Shown here: positions 22,150-33,200 of the stretch, piece by piece | Position numbering within the stretch: position 1 is the stretch's first letter | How the letters are laid out: every line of letters begins with the position of its first letter | Assembly (NCBI GenBank): GCA_030248215.1 | Contig: JASANG010001227.1 | Location: 248,001 to 312,000, forward strand | Direction of reading: 5' to 3' | Length of the DNA: 64,000 bases | Source of the DNA: Enoplolaimus lenunculus | Lineage: Eukaryota; Nematoda; Enoplea; Enoplida; Thoracostomopsidae | Translations under genes and position numbers: made by a program | The notes under the pieces: model-generated | Databases searched by the model: none | What the model saw: the letters and a program-made list of their open reading frames with translations, nothing else | What the model was told of the DNA's origin: nothing

Positions 22150-22330
22150 CAGTGCGCAGTACAAAATTTTGACAAGACGTGAGAGCATCCGTTGGATTCA
22201 ACCGTTTAAAACCCTTTAAGTACACATGAGCGGTGATTGTTGTTAGCTCTTCTCGGCGAAGAGACCCAGGTTCAAATTGAAGTTTGAAATTTGATCTCAA
22301 ATATATAAGAAATATTCATGCGAAAAACTA
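22150..22330. mobile_element. diverged relative of the TTAA-flanked tRNA-like element
   Basis: ACAAGACGTGAGAGCATCCG, then CCCAGGTTCAAATTGAAG and AAGAAATATTCATGCG, follow the order of motifs in the 264-bp family. Confidence 0.5.
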
Positions 22331-22349
22331 TCAACAACGACAGGATGTA

Positions 22350-22756
22350 AACTGATAAATAGTAATAACGGAAACGGAAACGGATAGTGATTAAAATAAA
22401 CGGAAACCAAAAACGGATATTGAAGTATAAATGTTTCAAAGATGTTTTATTTTTCTGCCAACACAATTGAGATATGCATATTCACTTGGCTTTCTAAAAT
22501 TTTATAGAAAAAGTACTACTATATATATGCACCAAATATTTTTTAAGATTTTGGAAGAATTTCTTAATATATATTTCGTATCAAACAATTGCAGCATATC
22601 TGTAATGAATAACTGTCAGAGATATACACGTAATTTATATGCAACTAATTTTAAGTATAAAAATAGCGGAATTTCCGGTATTTCTATAACGGACACGGAA
22701 ACGGACACCGATTACTACCGGAAGTGTAAACGGATATCCGGTTTACACCGTGGTTA
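22350..22756. mobile_element. GGAAACGGA-rich repeat element
   Basis: The left part has AACGGAAACGGAAACGGATA and the right part ACGGACACGGAAACGGACAC, ending CGGATATCCGGTTTACACCG. A related start (GGTGTAACCAATATCCGTTT) is seen at 41469. It may be a hAT-like non-autonomous element, but no target duplication was confirmed. Confidence 0.45.
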
Positions 22757-23695
22757 ATGTTTCATAATACATAAAAGCTTTGTGAACAAGAAAAATACTC
22801 TGCAAGCATTTATTAAAAACGCAATGACACCTATGTACCCATTGCGTCTTGGCCGTAAAAATCCACAACTTGGCAAAAGCGTTCCATTGTGTACCAGGTA
22901 AACACAACCCATCTTTAAGGCGCAGTCAAAAGTTTGGAAATTAGGGTTACATTCTATACAAATTTCGAACGGGGTAACTTGTGTTACCACCTGAAGAAGT
23001 TCGTGAAAACAATTGAACAAAAATCACAAAAAGGTGTTTGCCTGGTTACTCTCTTGGCACTAGCGGATCCAGATGGGGTGCGTACGCCCCCATTTGACTT
23101 TTTTGTGATAAATTAGTATGGTCCCTACCTTACCCTACTTTACAATTTTCCCTTCAGAAAATGTTTTGGCGATAAAATGATAAGGTCCCTACCTTACAAT
23201 TTTTCCACCTCACAAAATGTTTTGGTGATAAAATGATACCGTTTCTAAGTTACAATTTTTTACGTTTCGCAACATTTGCCACACCCCGCTACTTCAGTCA
23301 GAAATTCTTGGATCCGCCGCTGCCCTTTGACAGCAACGTTGGTTATCTTTAGTTCAAAAGTTATTATTGCTAAAATGTTCGCTTTGTTCAAAACAATAAT
23401 GGTTTGACATTATCGGTCTTCAATAGACACCGAGAAAGGCAAGCGAACGTTTTAGTAGAATTGTTTATTTTTTAATTTGATTAAGATTGATCGCATTTCA
23501 AAATTGGCAAAACCGAATGAAACTTTTGGTTTGGTTTAACAGTCAAACAAAATGTTTTAGGACGCAGGCGCGTCGCAAATCTTCAAAAAATACTACTGTT
23601 CCGCTCCTGTTCTTTACATTGGTCATTAAAATTAGCATATTTAATTTATCCTTTCGGCTGTGTAAATTTTACCTCACCGTGAAACTTTGTATTAA
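22757..23695. other. gene-free stretch with dispersed repeat
   Basis: 23110-23255 contains two to three diverged units of TACCTTACAATTTTTCC plus AAAATGTTTTGGTGATAAAATGA, and 23280-23330 has a GGATCCGCCGCTGCC end like the hAT-type MITE at 32806. No gene was seen. Confidence 0.45.
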
Positions 23696-23699
23696 GCAA

Positions 23700-23985
23700 A
23701 CCCATAAATAAAATAAATAAAACAAAAAAACGAACTTTGTAAATAAATAAACGAATAAAACAAAACACAAACTTAGTAACCAAATAAATAAATAAATAAA
23801 TAAAACAAAACAAACTTTGTAAATAAAATAAATAAATAAATAAAACAAAACAAACTTTGTAAATGAATAAATGAATATAACAAAAACGAATTTTGTAAAT
23901 AAATAAATAAATGAAAAAAAAAGAAATTTTGTAAATAAATAAATAATTAAATAAATAAATAAACAAAACAAAAACAAACTGCATA
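23700..23985. repeat. AT-rich (AAAT)n tract with AAACTTTGTAAATAAAT units
   Basis: Runs of AAATAAATAAAT are separated by repeated CAAACTTTGTAAA blocks every 35-70 bp. The hydrophobic minus-strand frames over it come from the repeat. Confidence 0.85.
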
Positions 23986-23989
23986 TTTC

Positions 23990-24615
23990 CGGTTTTCGTA
24001 CTGTTCGACACAAAATGAGTCTTGTGATACACTAACGGTCGTTGATGGGTTGTGAAACCCAAAGCCACGCGGACAAAAACCAGTCGCCACAAGAGCTACA
24101 GCCACACCGTATAGGGTGTACAAGCAAAAGAGTACACACCAAACTACTGAACAAGTCTGAAACGTAATATATCCATCGACTATGAGTTGACCCAAGAAAT
24201 AGAACCTGAGAGAGTTCCTGTTCCAATAACCCAAATAAAATAGTGACATTTGTTGGCAAATAATTAGGATTGATTTAATAACGCAGTGTTTATATTTTCT
24301 AAATAAAAATATTATGTTGCATCGGGGGGGACTGTGGAACTTCACGTGTGCCTACCCCCGGTTTTTCGATAAGTTACCGGTTTCTGGGCAGGCGTTTTGA
24401 TAGCGCAAATAAAAGCGGTTTTAGAGACATCTCGAAACGGAAATGATATAAAAACTATAACGGTGTCTGTTTACGGGTGTGCAAATTTGCATAAATATGA
24501 AACCTGGGGCATTGCCAGATCCTCGTTTTAGAAATGGATAAACCGGGCCAAATATATATTTCTATGTGGAGCAGAGCGAGCAACACAATTTTTTTGTTTA
24601 TTCTATAGCATATAT
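23990..24615. other. gene-free stretch
   Basis: Open frames here overlap the AT-rich tract or are short. No gene or repeat family was recognised. Confidence 0.4.
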
Positions 24616-24618
24616 ATA

Positions 24619-24783
24619 CTGGAAAAAAATGGGGAGACAAATTGACTCTCTCGGAAACAGGCTTTTCCTGACCACAAAAACTGAGTCAAATTCGACTCCG
24701 CCAGAGTCAAATTCGATTCACTGAATTTGTCAGGAAAAGCCTATTTCGGAGAGAGTCAATTTGACTCCCTATTTATTACAGTG
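24619..24783. mobile_element. CACTGCAAAA-family palindrome with small tail duplication
   Basis: Left TACTGGAAAAAAATGGGGAG, right TTTGACTCCCTATTTATTACAGTG. The right tail (ATTTGACTCCCTATTTATTA with CAGTGTATATATTAT) is duplicated once more at 24806-24850. Confidence 0.75.
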
Positions 24784-24849
24784 TATATATATTATATATA
24801 TTCTCCATTTGACTCCCTATTTATTACAGTGTATATATTATATGTATTC

Positions 24850-25165
24850 TCCATATTCACGCTTGCAGCCTTTGAAGGCGACACTCTTGCGGATCACAAA
24901 TATTTCATGGACTCCAGAGACCACAGATGGTTTGACTTTAAATAAATATTATGAAGCAAAATAATTTTAATAAAATTTCGTAAATCAAAATATTTTCAAT
25001 AAATCATATTTTCGCGTTACCGTTTGCGATGAGCCAAAATGAAATCCTGTAACCAGGAACTGTTAGGCTCACTCTACCGTAGCGGCGACTCTAAAACCAA
25101 GATTGTTGGTGAAATTGTTCTCACGAGGATACACTGCAATAACCGTCGAGTAAAAATGACTCTGT
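24850..25165. other. gene-free stretch
   Basis: No supported gene or repeat was recognised. Confidence 0.4.
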
Positions 25166-25167
25166 CA

Positions 25168-25538
25168 GGGTCAATGTAAACATCAGGGGCGGAACGTTTT
25201 TGTACAGAACCGCAATAAAGTAAACTTGATCTTTTAATTACTTATTTTGCTGACGCTTACGCTGCAAAAAATGGTGTGTCAAATTGATTCTCCAAAATAT
25301 GCTCTACGGGACTACATAAACTGAATCAAATTCGACTTCGCCAGAGTCAAATCCGACTCACTGAGTAGCACGTTTGACTCTGGTGGAGCCAAATTCGACT
25401 CAGTTTGCGTAGTTCCATAGGGTCCATTTCGGAAACAGAGTCAATTTGACTCACCTTTTTTGCAGTGTAGGTTATGCTTAAGTATACTTTATTCCAGTCC
25501 CATAGAAACACGCTTCGCCCCTGATCTTTACATGGGCC
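25168..25538. mobile_element. GGCCCATG-type element interrupted by a CACTGCAAAA palindrome
   Basis: Outer ends are GGTCAATGTAAACATCAGGG and, inverted, GGCCCATGTAAAGATCAGGG. The inner palindrome (about 25260-25467) starts CGCTGCAAAAAATGG and ends TTTTTTGCAGTGTA. The nesting shows that the palindrome family was active after this element had inserted. Confidence 0.8.
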
Positions 25539-25539
25539 G

Positions 25540-25980
25540 CTTAGGCTTAGGCTTAGGAATATTGGATATCGGCCAAGTTTTATACGTTAACTACGGTCAC
25601 TTTTTCTCTTAGTTTTGAAACAGGCTTATTATACTTTTTCAGAGTTAAGATAATAAATTTTAAAGAAGTACAAGGTCTAATCCGGCCGTGCCCTTCTTAT
25701 ATCTCTGGTGCCACGCTACCTGAACCAGGGCACGGCGACGGGGTGTCCATATAAACACGGCAATAAAGTTCAAAACTTTTTGCATATTTGAGCTTACTTC
25801 ATGAGTTTGGAAATTTTTTTCAGCTTTGGAGATTTTAAAACGGCACTAGGACTTACGATGTGGAATGATCAGGGAATAGCATAAGACTCAGCAAAATATG
25901 TAAAAACCATTTTCAAAAATGTGCCTATTGTTGGGCGAACTCCGGCAGGTGGTCATGTCAGATAGTGATACTATAAAAAG
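25540..25980. other. gene-free stretch
   Basis: A GC-richer patch at 25680-25745 (GGCCGTGCCCTTCTTATATC, then ACCAGGGCACGGCGACGGGG) may be a repeat end, but no partner was found. Confidence 0.35.
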
Positions 25981-25984
25981 ACTA

Positions 25985-26188
25985 CACTGCAAAAAATGGG
26001 GAGTCAAATTGACTCTCTCGGAAATAGGCTTTTCCTGACCACAACAACTGAGTCAAATTCGACTCCACCAGAGTCAAATTCGACTCACTTGATCGCACGC
26101 TTGACTCTGGCGGAGTCGAATTTGACTGTTTGTGTTGTCAGGAAAAGCCTATTTCCGAGAGACTCAATTTGACTCACCATTTTTACAG
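25985..26188. mobile_element. TA-flanked palindromic MITE, CACTGCAAAA family
   Basis: CACTGCAAAAAATGGGGAGTC at the left follows TA (25983-25984), and GACTCACCATTTTTACAGTA is at the right. The arms are inverse over about 90 bp each. Confidence 0.8.
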
Positions 26189-26189
26189 T

Positions 26190-27038
26190 ATACTAAATCA
26201 TCTTGAACCAAACCTGTATACCTAGAAGATACTATTTTAGAGTATAATCTGGCATCGGGTTTGTTGACCAAATTTATTCCAAAGCATTCATTTTGGCTAA
26301 AATGCTATTATGGCGATTGGCAGGTTCTGTTGTTGCGACCTGATATAATTTTGGTTTCGCAATAAACCAGAAAACCTTTGGTACCAAGTGGCCGTTACCA
26401 AAACGGGACGATAGTGAGATGTCACCCCTTTTCTGGCTCCACCGATTTAGGTTTTAGCAGATAAGGGTCCACCGATTTAGGTTTTAGCAGATAACTGCGT
26501 TGCGTTATAGAATAATCGTTAACAATATGCCAATTCAACAATAAGAATCAATATTTTGGTCGTTTTTTGGCCACTGACCCGCATCACTGCAAGTGTCTGG
26601 GTACACGACTGTTAGATCCTTTTTCTGGTCGAGTGCCTAGCAAACCTTGCTAATACTCTAAGCACCACGGCTAAAAATATTCAATCAAACAACGCGCGCT
26701 GATGGGCCGCTTGAGAAAATATTTGGCTTCACATAAATGTGGCCCGCGCGGCAGACATAGCCAGCATTAAACCGGCTGCTCTGAATGAGAAAATATTTAT
26801 TTAGCACAAACATAATTTTTGCAAAAATAGACAAATTTGAACTGTGTCAACGTTGTTTAAGACAGTTTTTTTGATGTTGCTCTTACCAGGAAGTCAAGTT
26901 ATAAGCAATTGAAGTGCTATTTTTAGACTTGTTTTCCGGCATTCCGGCGGTATTTTATCATCGCATGTAATTTGGTTTCCAGTACGCGAAGATCCACACG
27001 CAGAATATGAGAAAGTGTTCCTCTTGCCAGCCTTTCTA
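26190..27038. other. gene-free stretch
   Basis: A 26-bp direct duplication (CCACCGATTTAGGTTTTAGC plus AGATAA) is at 26439-26494. No gene was recognised. Confidence 0.4.
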
Positions 27039-27040
27039 GG

Positions 27041-27393
27041 ACCCATGTATAGAACAGGGCCGGATCGCAGTCAGTTTAAGCTTTAGACTATTTTTTGCTT
27101 AGGCTTAGGCTTACAAATAGGCTCATCCATACACTTATGCTTAGGCTTAGGCTTAGGAATAGGCTCATCCATACGCTTATGTTTAGGCTTAGGCTTAGGA
27201 ATAGGCTCATCCATACGCTTAAGTTTAGGCTTAGGCTTAGGAATAGGCTCATCCATACGCTTATGTTTAAGCTTAGGCTTAGGAATAGTTTCATCAATAC
27301 CCTTAGGCTTAGGGTTAGCCTAAGGCTTAGGCTTAGGCTTAGGCTTAGGAATATGCTTATACTACTGTTCCGGCCCTGTTCCATACATGGGCC
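27041..27393. mobile_element. GGCCCATGTATAGAACAGG-type element with TTAGGC tract
   Basis: The ends are ACCCATGTATAGAACAGGGC and, inverted, GGCCCATGTATGGAACAGGG. Inside, a 48-bp unit (ATAGGCTCATCCATACGCTT with AGGCTTAGGCTTAGGA) is repeated four to five times, followed by CTTAGGCTTAGG hexamers. Confidence 0.8.
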
Positions 27394-27637
27394 CTTTCTA
27401 GATTGACTTGAAATGTATGGTGTTAAGCTTTACTTTTCACGGTGCTCTTAAGTTTGACATAAAAATGACAACCAAAGTTCAAATTTTACATTACAAACTT
27501 TTTACTGAAGTTTAACTGTTCGTTCAGATTTATCGAAACAAATCACTCAGATTCGGTGGCAAAAGAGAAAGTCTTCAAGATGGCAAATCAGAGCATCATT
27601 CAAATTATAAATTTTAAAGCACAAAATTGTGAACAGT

Positions 27638-27833
27638 CTGGTCAATGTAAAGAACAGGGGCGGAACAGTATTATAAGCATATTCCTATTACGCCTAAGCC
27701 TAAACATAAGCGTAAGGATGAAGCATATTCCTAAGCCTAAAGCCTAAGCCAAGCAAAAAATTAGTCTAAAGCTTAAGCTTAATCTTTTCTAGTCCACAGA
27801 AAAAGGTTCTACCCGTTATCTTTACATGAGCCA
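27638..27833. mobile_element. GGCCCATGTAAAGATC-type element
   Basis: Left GGTCAATGTAAAGAACAGGG; right, inverted, GGCTCATGTAAAGATAACGG. The centre has CCTAAGCCTAAAC and the AAAAAATTAGTCTAAAGC motif. Confidence 0.75.
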
Positions 27834-27865
27834 ACCTTCTGTCAAATTACTTTATGAATGATTTG

Positions 27866-28320
27866 CGTCGACAAAAATTAAAAGCGTCGACAAAAACTAA
27901 AAGCGTCGACAAAAACTAAAAGCGTCGACAAAAAGTAAAAGCGTCGACAAAAAGTAAAAGCGTCGACAAAAAGTAAAAGCGTCGACAAAAAGTAAAAGCG
28001 TCGACAAAAAGTAAAAGCGTCGACAAAAAGTAAAAACAAAAACTAAAAGCGTCGACAAAAAGTAAAAGCGTCGACAAAAAGTAAAAGCGTCGACAAAAAG
28101 TAAAAGCGTCGACAAAAAGTAAAAGCGTCGACAAAAAGTAAAAGCGTCGACAAAAAGTAAAAGCGTCGACAAAAAGTAAAAGCGTCGACAAAAAGTAAAA
28201 GCGTCGACAAAAAGTAAAAGCGTCGACAAAAAGTAAAAGCGTCGACAAAAAGTAAAAGCGTCGACAAAAAGTAAAAGCGTCGACAAAATGTAAAAGCGTC
28301 GACAAAAAGTAAAAGCGTCA
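27866..28320. repeat. 19-bp tandem array (GCGTCGACAAAAAGTAAAA)
   Basis: About 23 near-identical units, with one short interruption near 28034-28045. The period is not a multiple of 3, so all three frames stay open; the minus-strand frames (FCRRFYFLSTLLLFVDA) are artefacts. Confidence 0.95.
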
Positions 28321-28503
28321 GCTTTAAATATGCCACTCGTTGGTTGGCAGTTTCAACGCGAACCTTCCGAACACAAGTGGTTTAAAATTTTAAGTTTTAA
28401 ATGCGGCGTAGCAAAATAAGCTAAATTGAATTTAAGTGATTGATAATCTTTTCTAAAAATATCAATAAGTTTTTAGAATATTGAAGTTTAATATAAAATT
28501 ATC

Positions 28504-28860
28504 GACCCATGAAAAGATCTGGGCGGAACGTTTGTCTGTGGGAATAGAATAGAGTAAGCTTAAGCTCTAGAAAGCTTAAGCTCAAGACTAATTTTTTGGT
28601 TGGCTTAGCCTTAGGCTGAGGCTTAGGCTTAGGCTTAGAAAAATGCTCATGCTTACGGTTAGGCTTACGTTTAGGCTTACCTTAGGCGTAGGCTTAGGCT
28701 GCTTAATACTGTTCAGCTCCTGTTCTTAGATTTTGAGATGAAAAAACAACCCAGAAAAGAACTAAGCTTAAGCTTTTACAAATATCTTTGCTTGGCTTAG
28801 GCTTGCGCTTATGGAATATGCATAGAATACTGTTCCGTTCCTGGTCTCTACATTGGCCGA
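28504..28860. mobile_element. one or two GGCCCATGTAAAGATC-type elements
   Basis: CCCATGAAAAGATCTGGGCGG starts the block and GGTCTCTACATTGGCC ends it. Between are CTTAGGCTTAGG hexamers and an internal CTGTTCAGCTCCTGTTCTTA, so two copies may be joined. Confidence 0.6.
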
Positions 28861-29306
28861 ACTTGATAATAACTCAAATTGCAAGCTGTCTTTGACAACA
28901 CATTTGTTGTGATAAAAATCGAGATAAACTGGTGCACAAAATTAATAACAACTTCCTGGTTCAATTAAGCTTATTTTAACCAGACCAGTGCCGAAGTTGT
29001 TTTAAATGCCTAAAATGTGAAGCACACATTGTTATCACCACGAGACTGCGAAAAACTTGGACAAACATTTCCCCCTAAATCTTGATTCCTCACAAAAACT
29101 GTCACTAACCAAAATAGTATAAAATGGTACTCGTACAATCTTTTCTACGTTCTGTATAGGAAAAATGCCCAGCTTGACAAACCAGGCACGGCAAGGTTGG
29201 CCAGAGACACAAAGACCGTCAGTCGTTAAGATGGTCGTTGGCGTATACCACGACGATAAGAGGGAATAATATTTTTGCACAGACAATGAATAAGCACTTG
29301 GCTTAC
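28861..29306. other. single-copy stretch, no firm gene
   Basis: No repeat family was recognised. Open frames on the minus strand extend from the candidate exon at 29307-29446, but no known domain could be identified. Confidence 0.3.
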
Positions 29307-29446
29307 CAGTTTCAACCAATTTTGAAATGTTTCGACTCGATCCACGATACTCTCCCGAAATGAAATGCCGGCTGCACCCCGGTGGTAGCAAAAAATGGAC
29401 CCACAATCAATCGTCGTTGGTTCCTCTTCAAAGCGACCCGAATTTG
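29307..29446 (-). CDS. possible isolated exon, unidentified
   Basis: The minus strand shows an acceptor-like CTCTGTCGCGGTTCCAG, 140 open nucleotides encoding a peptide with NSGRFEEEPTTIDCGSIFCY near its start and VDRVETFQNWL near its end, then a donor-like CTG|GTAAGCC. It lies about 800 bp beyond the stop codon of the LDLa gene on the same strand. No partner exon or known domain was found. It could be part of a neighbouring gene or chance. Confidence 0.2.
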
Positions 29447-29635
29447 CTGGAACCGCGACAGAGGAGAAAAATATAACCAAGGATTAATGGGTTTCCAATC
29501 GTTTGGGATTTGTCACACGGGTTCCGGTATAATGAAATGTTTCGCATTTACGCAATACACACTTGAAAATTGAAGGCTTTCAACTGCGGCTTTTGGTCAC
29601 CAGGCGGCGGATAGGCAGAGGCACGCTTGATATAT

Positions 29636-29965
29636 GGGCTAATGTAAAGAACAGAGACGGGACAGTTTTAAATATAAGCATATTCCTAAGCCTAAGCGTG
29701 AGCGAAGAATGAGCATAAGAATGAGCATAAGAATGAGCATAAGAATGAGCATATTCCCAAGCCTAATCTTAAACGTAAGCGTAACTGTATGAATGAGCAT
29801 ATTCTTAAGCATACCCCTAAGCCTAAGCGTAACAATGAGCATATTCCTAAGCCTAAACGACGCTTTGAGGGAACAGCGCATAGTATGTTCATTTGGATCG
29901 TCTCCAGTTCCTCCACCCTGCCTGATGCCTAAGCCTATTTCAAACCTAATTTGATCCTATGCGTT
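29636..29965. mobile_element. GGCCCATG-type element with CCTAAG tract, right end unclear
   Basis: Left GGGCTAATGTAAAGAACAGA. The interior has a 12-bp unit AAGAATGAGCAT four times, then CCTAAG-type hexamers and CATATTCCTAAGCC blocks. The right border is uncertain. Confidence 0.6.
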
Positions 29966-30230
29966 TGCACGTGGCCTTAGCCATATTGTTAAATATGGGA
30001 TGCGAGCCAACGTTCCAGCTCAACATCCCGCCTGATTTGCGTATGGATTTTCAATATAGCTTTTTATTTGGACATAAATTTTAAAATAAAATATATTCCA
30101 TATAAAATATTTCATATTTCATTTCAATATTCAAATATTTCAAAATTCATATTAAGCAAGCGTCAAGTTGCTTCTCACAAAACATTTTGCGTTTGGATCA
30201 CGCATGTCCACTGGAGCGCGGAGGGCGCAA

Positions 30231-33200
30231 TCATGGGAAACCATTCAGGATAACCAGGGGTCGTCGACATGCAGTTTCATCACTGCTGTCACCGCAATCG
30301 TTGTCTCCATCGCAACGCCAAGATGGATTGATACAGAAACCGTTTCGGCAACGGAATCTGTTCCCACAGTCATCTTAAAAATAATCACACCAATTCTGGC
30401 CGAGTGACGCCGTAATACCAAGAGTGCATTATTATACGTGTACTGACCTTTAAAGCGAAATTTTAATTATTACCTTGTATTATCGCTCAAGCTATTGTAT
30501 TGACAAGAGAAATAAATCTTCACGGATAATTGCAGTACCGGATATCAGTACCGGATATACTACATATTACATTATATATGTCAGTAACGAAGGGCGATGG
30601 AGCGTGGGTTAAAATTAAATAACAGTCCGTAACCGAATAACAAGGGGGGTACGCTCTGGAGAGGCCAAATAAATTATAAGTCCCCCCTCTTATTCGGGTC
30701 GATACAGTAGAGTATGATACTCGATCCGAATCACATGTCAGAGCGATGTTAGCAACATACAGTCCCTATGTTACCCCAACCCGGATTAAGGAGGGGGTAT
30801 TGCATATACTTAAGCCAGTTAAGCGATTAAAAGATCGAATTATGTATCGAATACTTCTTCTATGACACGAGGGGGTAGTGCAAGTGGACCCCGTAATCCT
30901 ACACTACTCGACTGTGTTGAATATTCACTCCTGTAAATCTGATTGCCAACATCTCGAGCGCTGATGCGAAATCTCGAGCACAGCGCAAACTGGGCACATT
31001 CTGTGTAGCAAAAATGTCTTCGTACGCGTTGCGTTATTGCCCAACCCCCCTTTCAGAGGTGGGTACCCCTTTTGTTTAGAGGTGGGTATAACTGGTACAC
31101 GGCGTCGCTCCCCTTATGGTTTAATTTAAGTGTATTCCATGTGTATCACGCAGACTCGTAACCCAGTGGGATGTGGGATGTGGGTATGGTTTTTTACCCG
31201 ACTCGGGGTTACACCCAGGCGCATAAGAATTTACATGCGGATTTATCCACGGTAAAAAACGACCCACCTTTTACCAGAATAGAACTTACGCAAATCACAA
31301 TGTTGTTCATCGCTTTGATCACCGCAATCGTTGTCGCGGTCACAAACGTAGTCTTCTCGGACACAGTTGCCGTTGTTGCATTGAAATTCGCCAGGTCGGC
31401 AACCTAAACTAATAATCAGGGTACAAACCTTTGGGTGCTTTTAATCTCCTAAATTCAGTCAGGTTCGCTTCGTTCAACTCTATTTTTACTCAAATGACTC
31501 TTAACGTTTCCACGGTTCTCTCGGCGAACAAACGTTCCCACGGTTCTTTTTTCGGCTACAAAACGTTCCCAAGGTTCCCATTTCGGCGAAAAAAGTTCCC
31601 AAGCTTCCTATTTCGACGACAAAATTCCCACGGTTCCCATTTCGTCTTACGCTCGGGACAATTTTCTTCATCGCGTCCATCTGAACAGTCACGTCGATGA
31701 TTACAGACTATATCGCTTGGCATACATTCACCATTGCCGCAACGATATTGATTAATTGTGCACCGGCCTGGAGAACACAATCAAATATGCAAATACATCG
31801 CTCAGCCTCAGGATCGTAGCCTGGGAGGCGACGCTCAGCCTCAGGATCGTAGCCTGGGAGGCGACGCTCAGCCTCAGGATCGTAGCCTGGGAGGCGACGC
31901 TCAGCCTCAGGATCGTAGCCTGGGAGGCGACGCTCAGCCTCAGGATCGTAGCCTGGGAGGCGACGCTCAGCCTCAGGATCGTAGCCTGGGAGGCGACACT
32001 CAGCCTCAGGATCGTAGCCTGGGAGGCGACACTCAGCCTCAGGATCGTAGCCTGGGAGGCGACACTCAGCCTCAGGATCGTAGCCTGGGAGGTGATGCGT
32101 TTTAAGAGGGCAATCTTCGGGATATGCTTCTATATACTACAGTTACGGCAGTACTAACTCCTGTAGCCACAGTTTTATTGCGTTGCAGTTCTAGCTTAAC
32201 GCAATAGGCTTTTCATGCCACAGAAAATCTTAAGGTAATACGGCCACTATTTACCGGTAATTAAACGGCTACTATTTACCCTTTGGCTTAAACAGCCCTT
32301 AAGCAGGCCACTATTTACCGGTAATTAAACGGCTACTATTTACCCTTTGGCTTAAACAGCCCTTAAGCAGGCCACTATTTACCGGTAATTAAACGGCTAC
32401 TATTTACCCTTTGGCTTAAACAGCCCTTAAGCAGGCCACTATTTACCGGTAATTAAACGGCTACTATTTACCCTTTGGCTTAAACAGCCCTTAAGCAGGC
32501 CACTATTTACCGGTAATTAAACGGCTACTATTTACCCTTTGGCTTAAACAGCCCTTAAGCAGGCCACTATTTACCGGTAATTAAACGGCTACTATTTACC
32601 CTTTGGCTTAAACAGCCCTTAAGCAGGCCACTATTTACCGGTAATTAAACGGCTACTATACCCAAACAGCCCTTAAGCAGGCCACTATTTACCGGTAATT
32701 AAACGGCTACTATTTACCCTTTGGCTTAAACAGCCCTTAAGCAGGCCACTATTTACCGGTAATTAAACGGCTACTATTCACCCTTTGGCTTAAACAGCCC
32801 TTAAGCAGTGGCGGATCCAGGTTCTCAAAATGGGGGGCCAAAATTTCACAGGTTATAAACTTACACAAACCACGAACTATTGTCTCAAAATTGCTATATA
32901 ATTTTTGTCGAGATGCTGTTGGGGGGGCCACGGCCGGGGTGGCCCCCCCATGGATCCGCTATTGCCCTTAAGACTTAGGCCGAACAACCCTGAAACTAGC
33001 GGTTCAATATGCAAGGAGTAAAGAAATGAGGTAAACGACTAATTTACCACATCCCAACTCGTCACTGCCATCTCGACAATCATTGTTCGAATCACAAACG
33101 CTTCGCTGGTTAACGCATTCGCCAGATCGGCATCTGAACTCGTATTGGCCACAGTCGCCTGAAAAATTTGTAGAAAATACACAAATTGGGATTGTATGAG

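Noticed and set aside
21219-22175. Frames of 270-290 codons (Lys-Pro, Gly-Leu, Arg-Leu repeats)
   Set aside because: All three are translations of the (GCCTAA)n block with short flanks.
23646-24092. Hydrophobic minus-strand frames (FIYLFIYKV...)
   Set aside because: They come from the (AAAT)n tract.
27866-28320. CRISPR-like regular array
   Set aside because: Units are contiguous with no variable spacers, and the DNA is animal.
27897-28336. Minus-strand frames repeating FCRRFYFLSTLLLFVDA
   Set aside because: Produced by a 19-bp tandem array; all three frames are open for the same reason.
30231-30257. Continuing the LDLa gene through a weak donor (CTG|GTTATC) before its stop
   Set aside because: The site is a poor match, would break the phase-1 pattern, and no partner exon in phase was found downstream; the stop is taken as real.
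31756-32157. Frames of 115-133 codons ([11 protein letters not shown] or [11 protein letters not shown] repeats)
   Set aside because: 33-bp intronic minisatellite of the LDLa gene.
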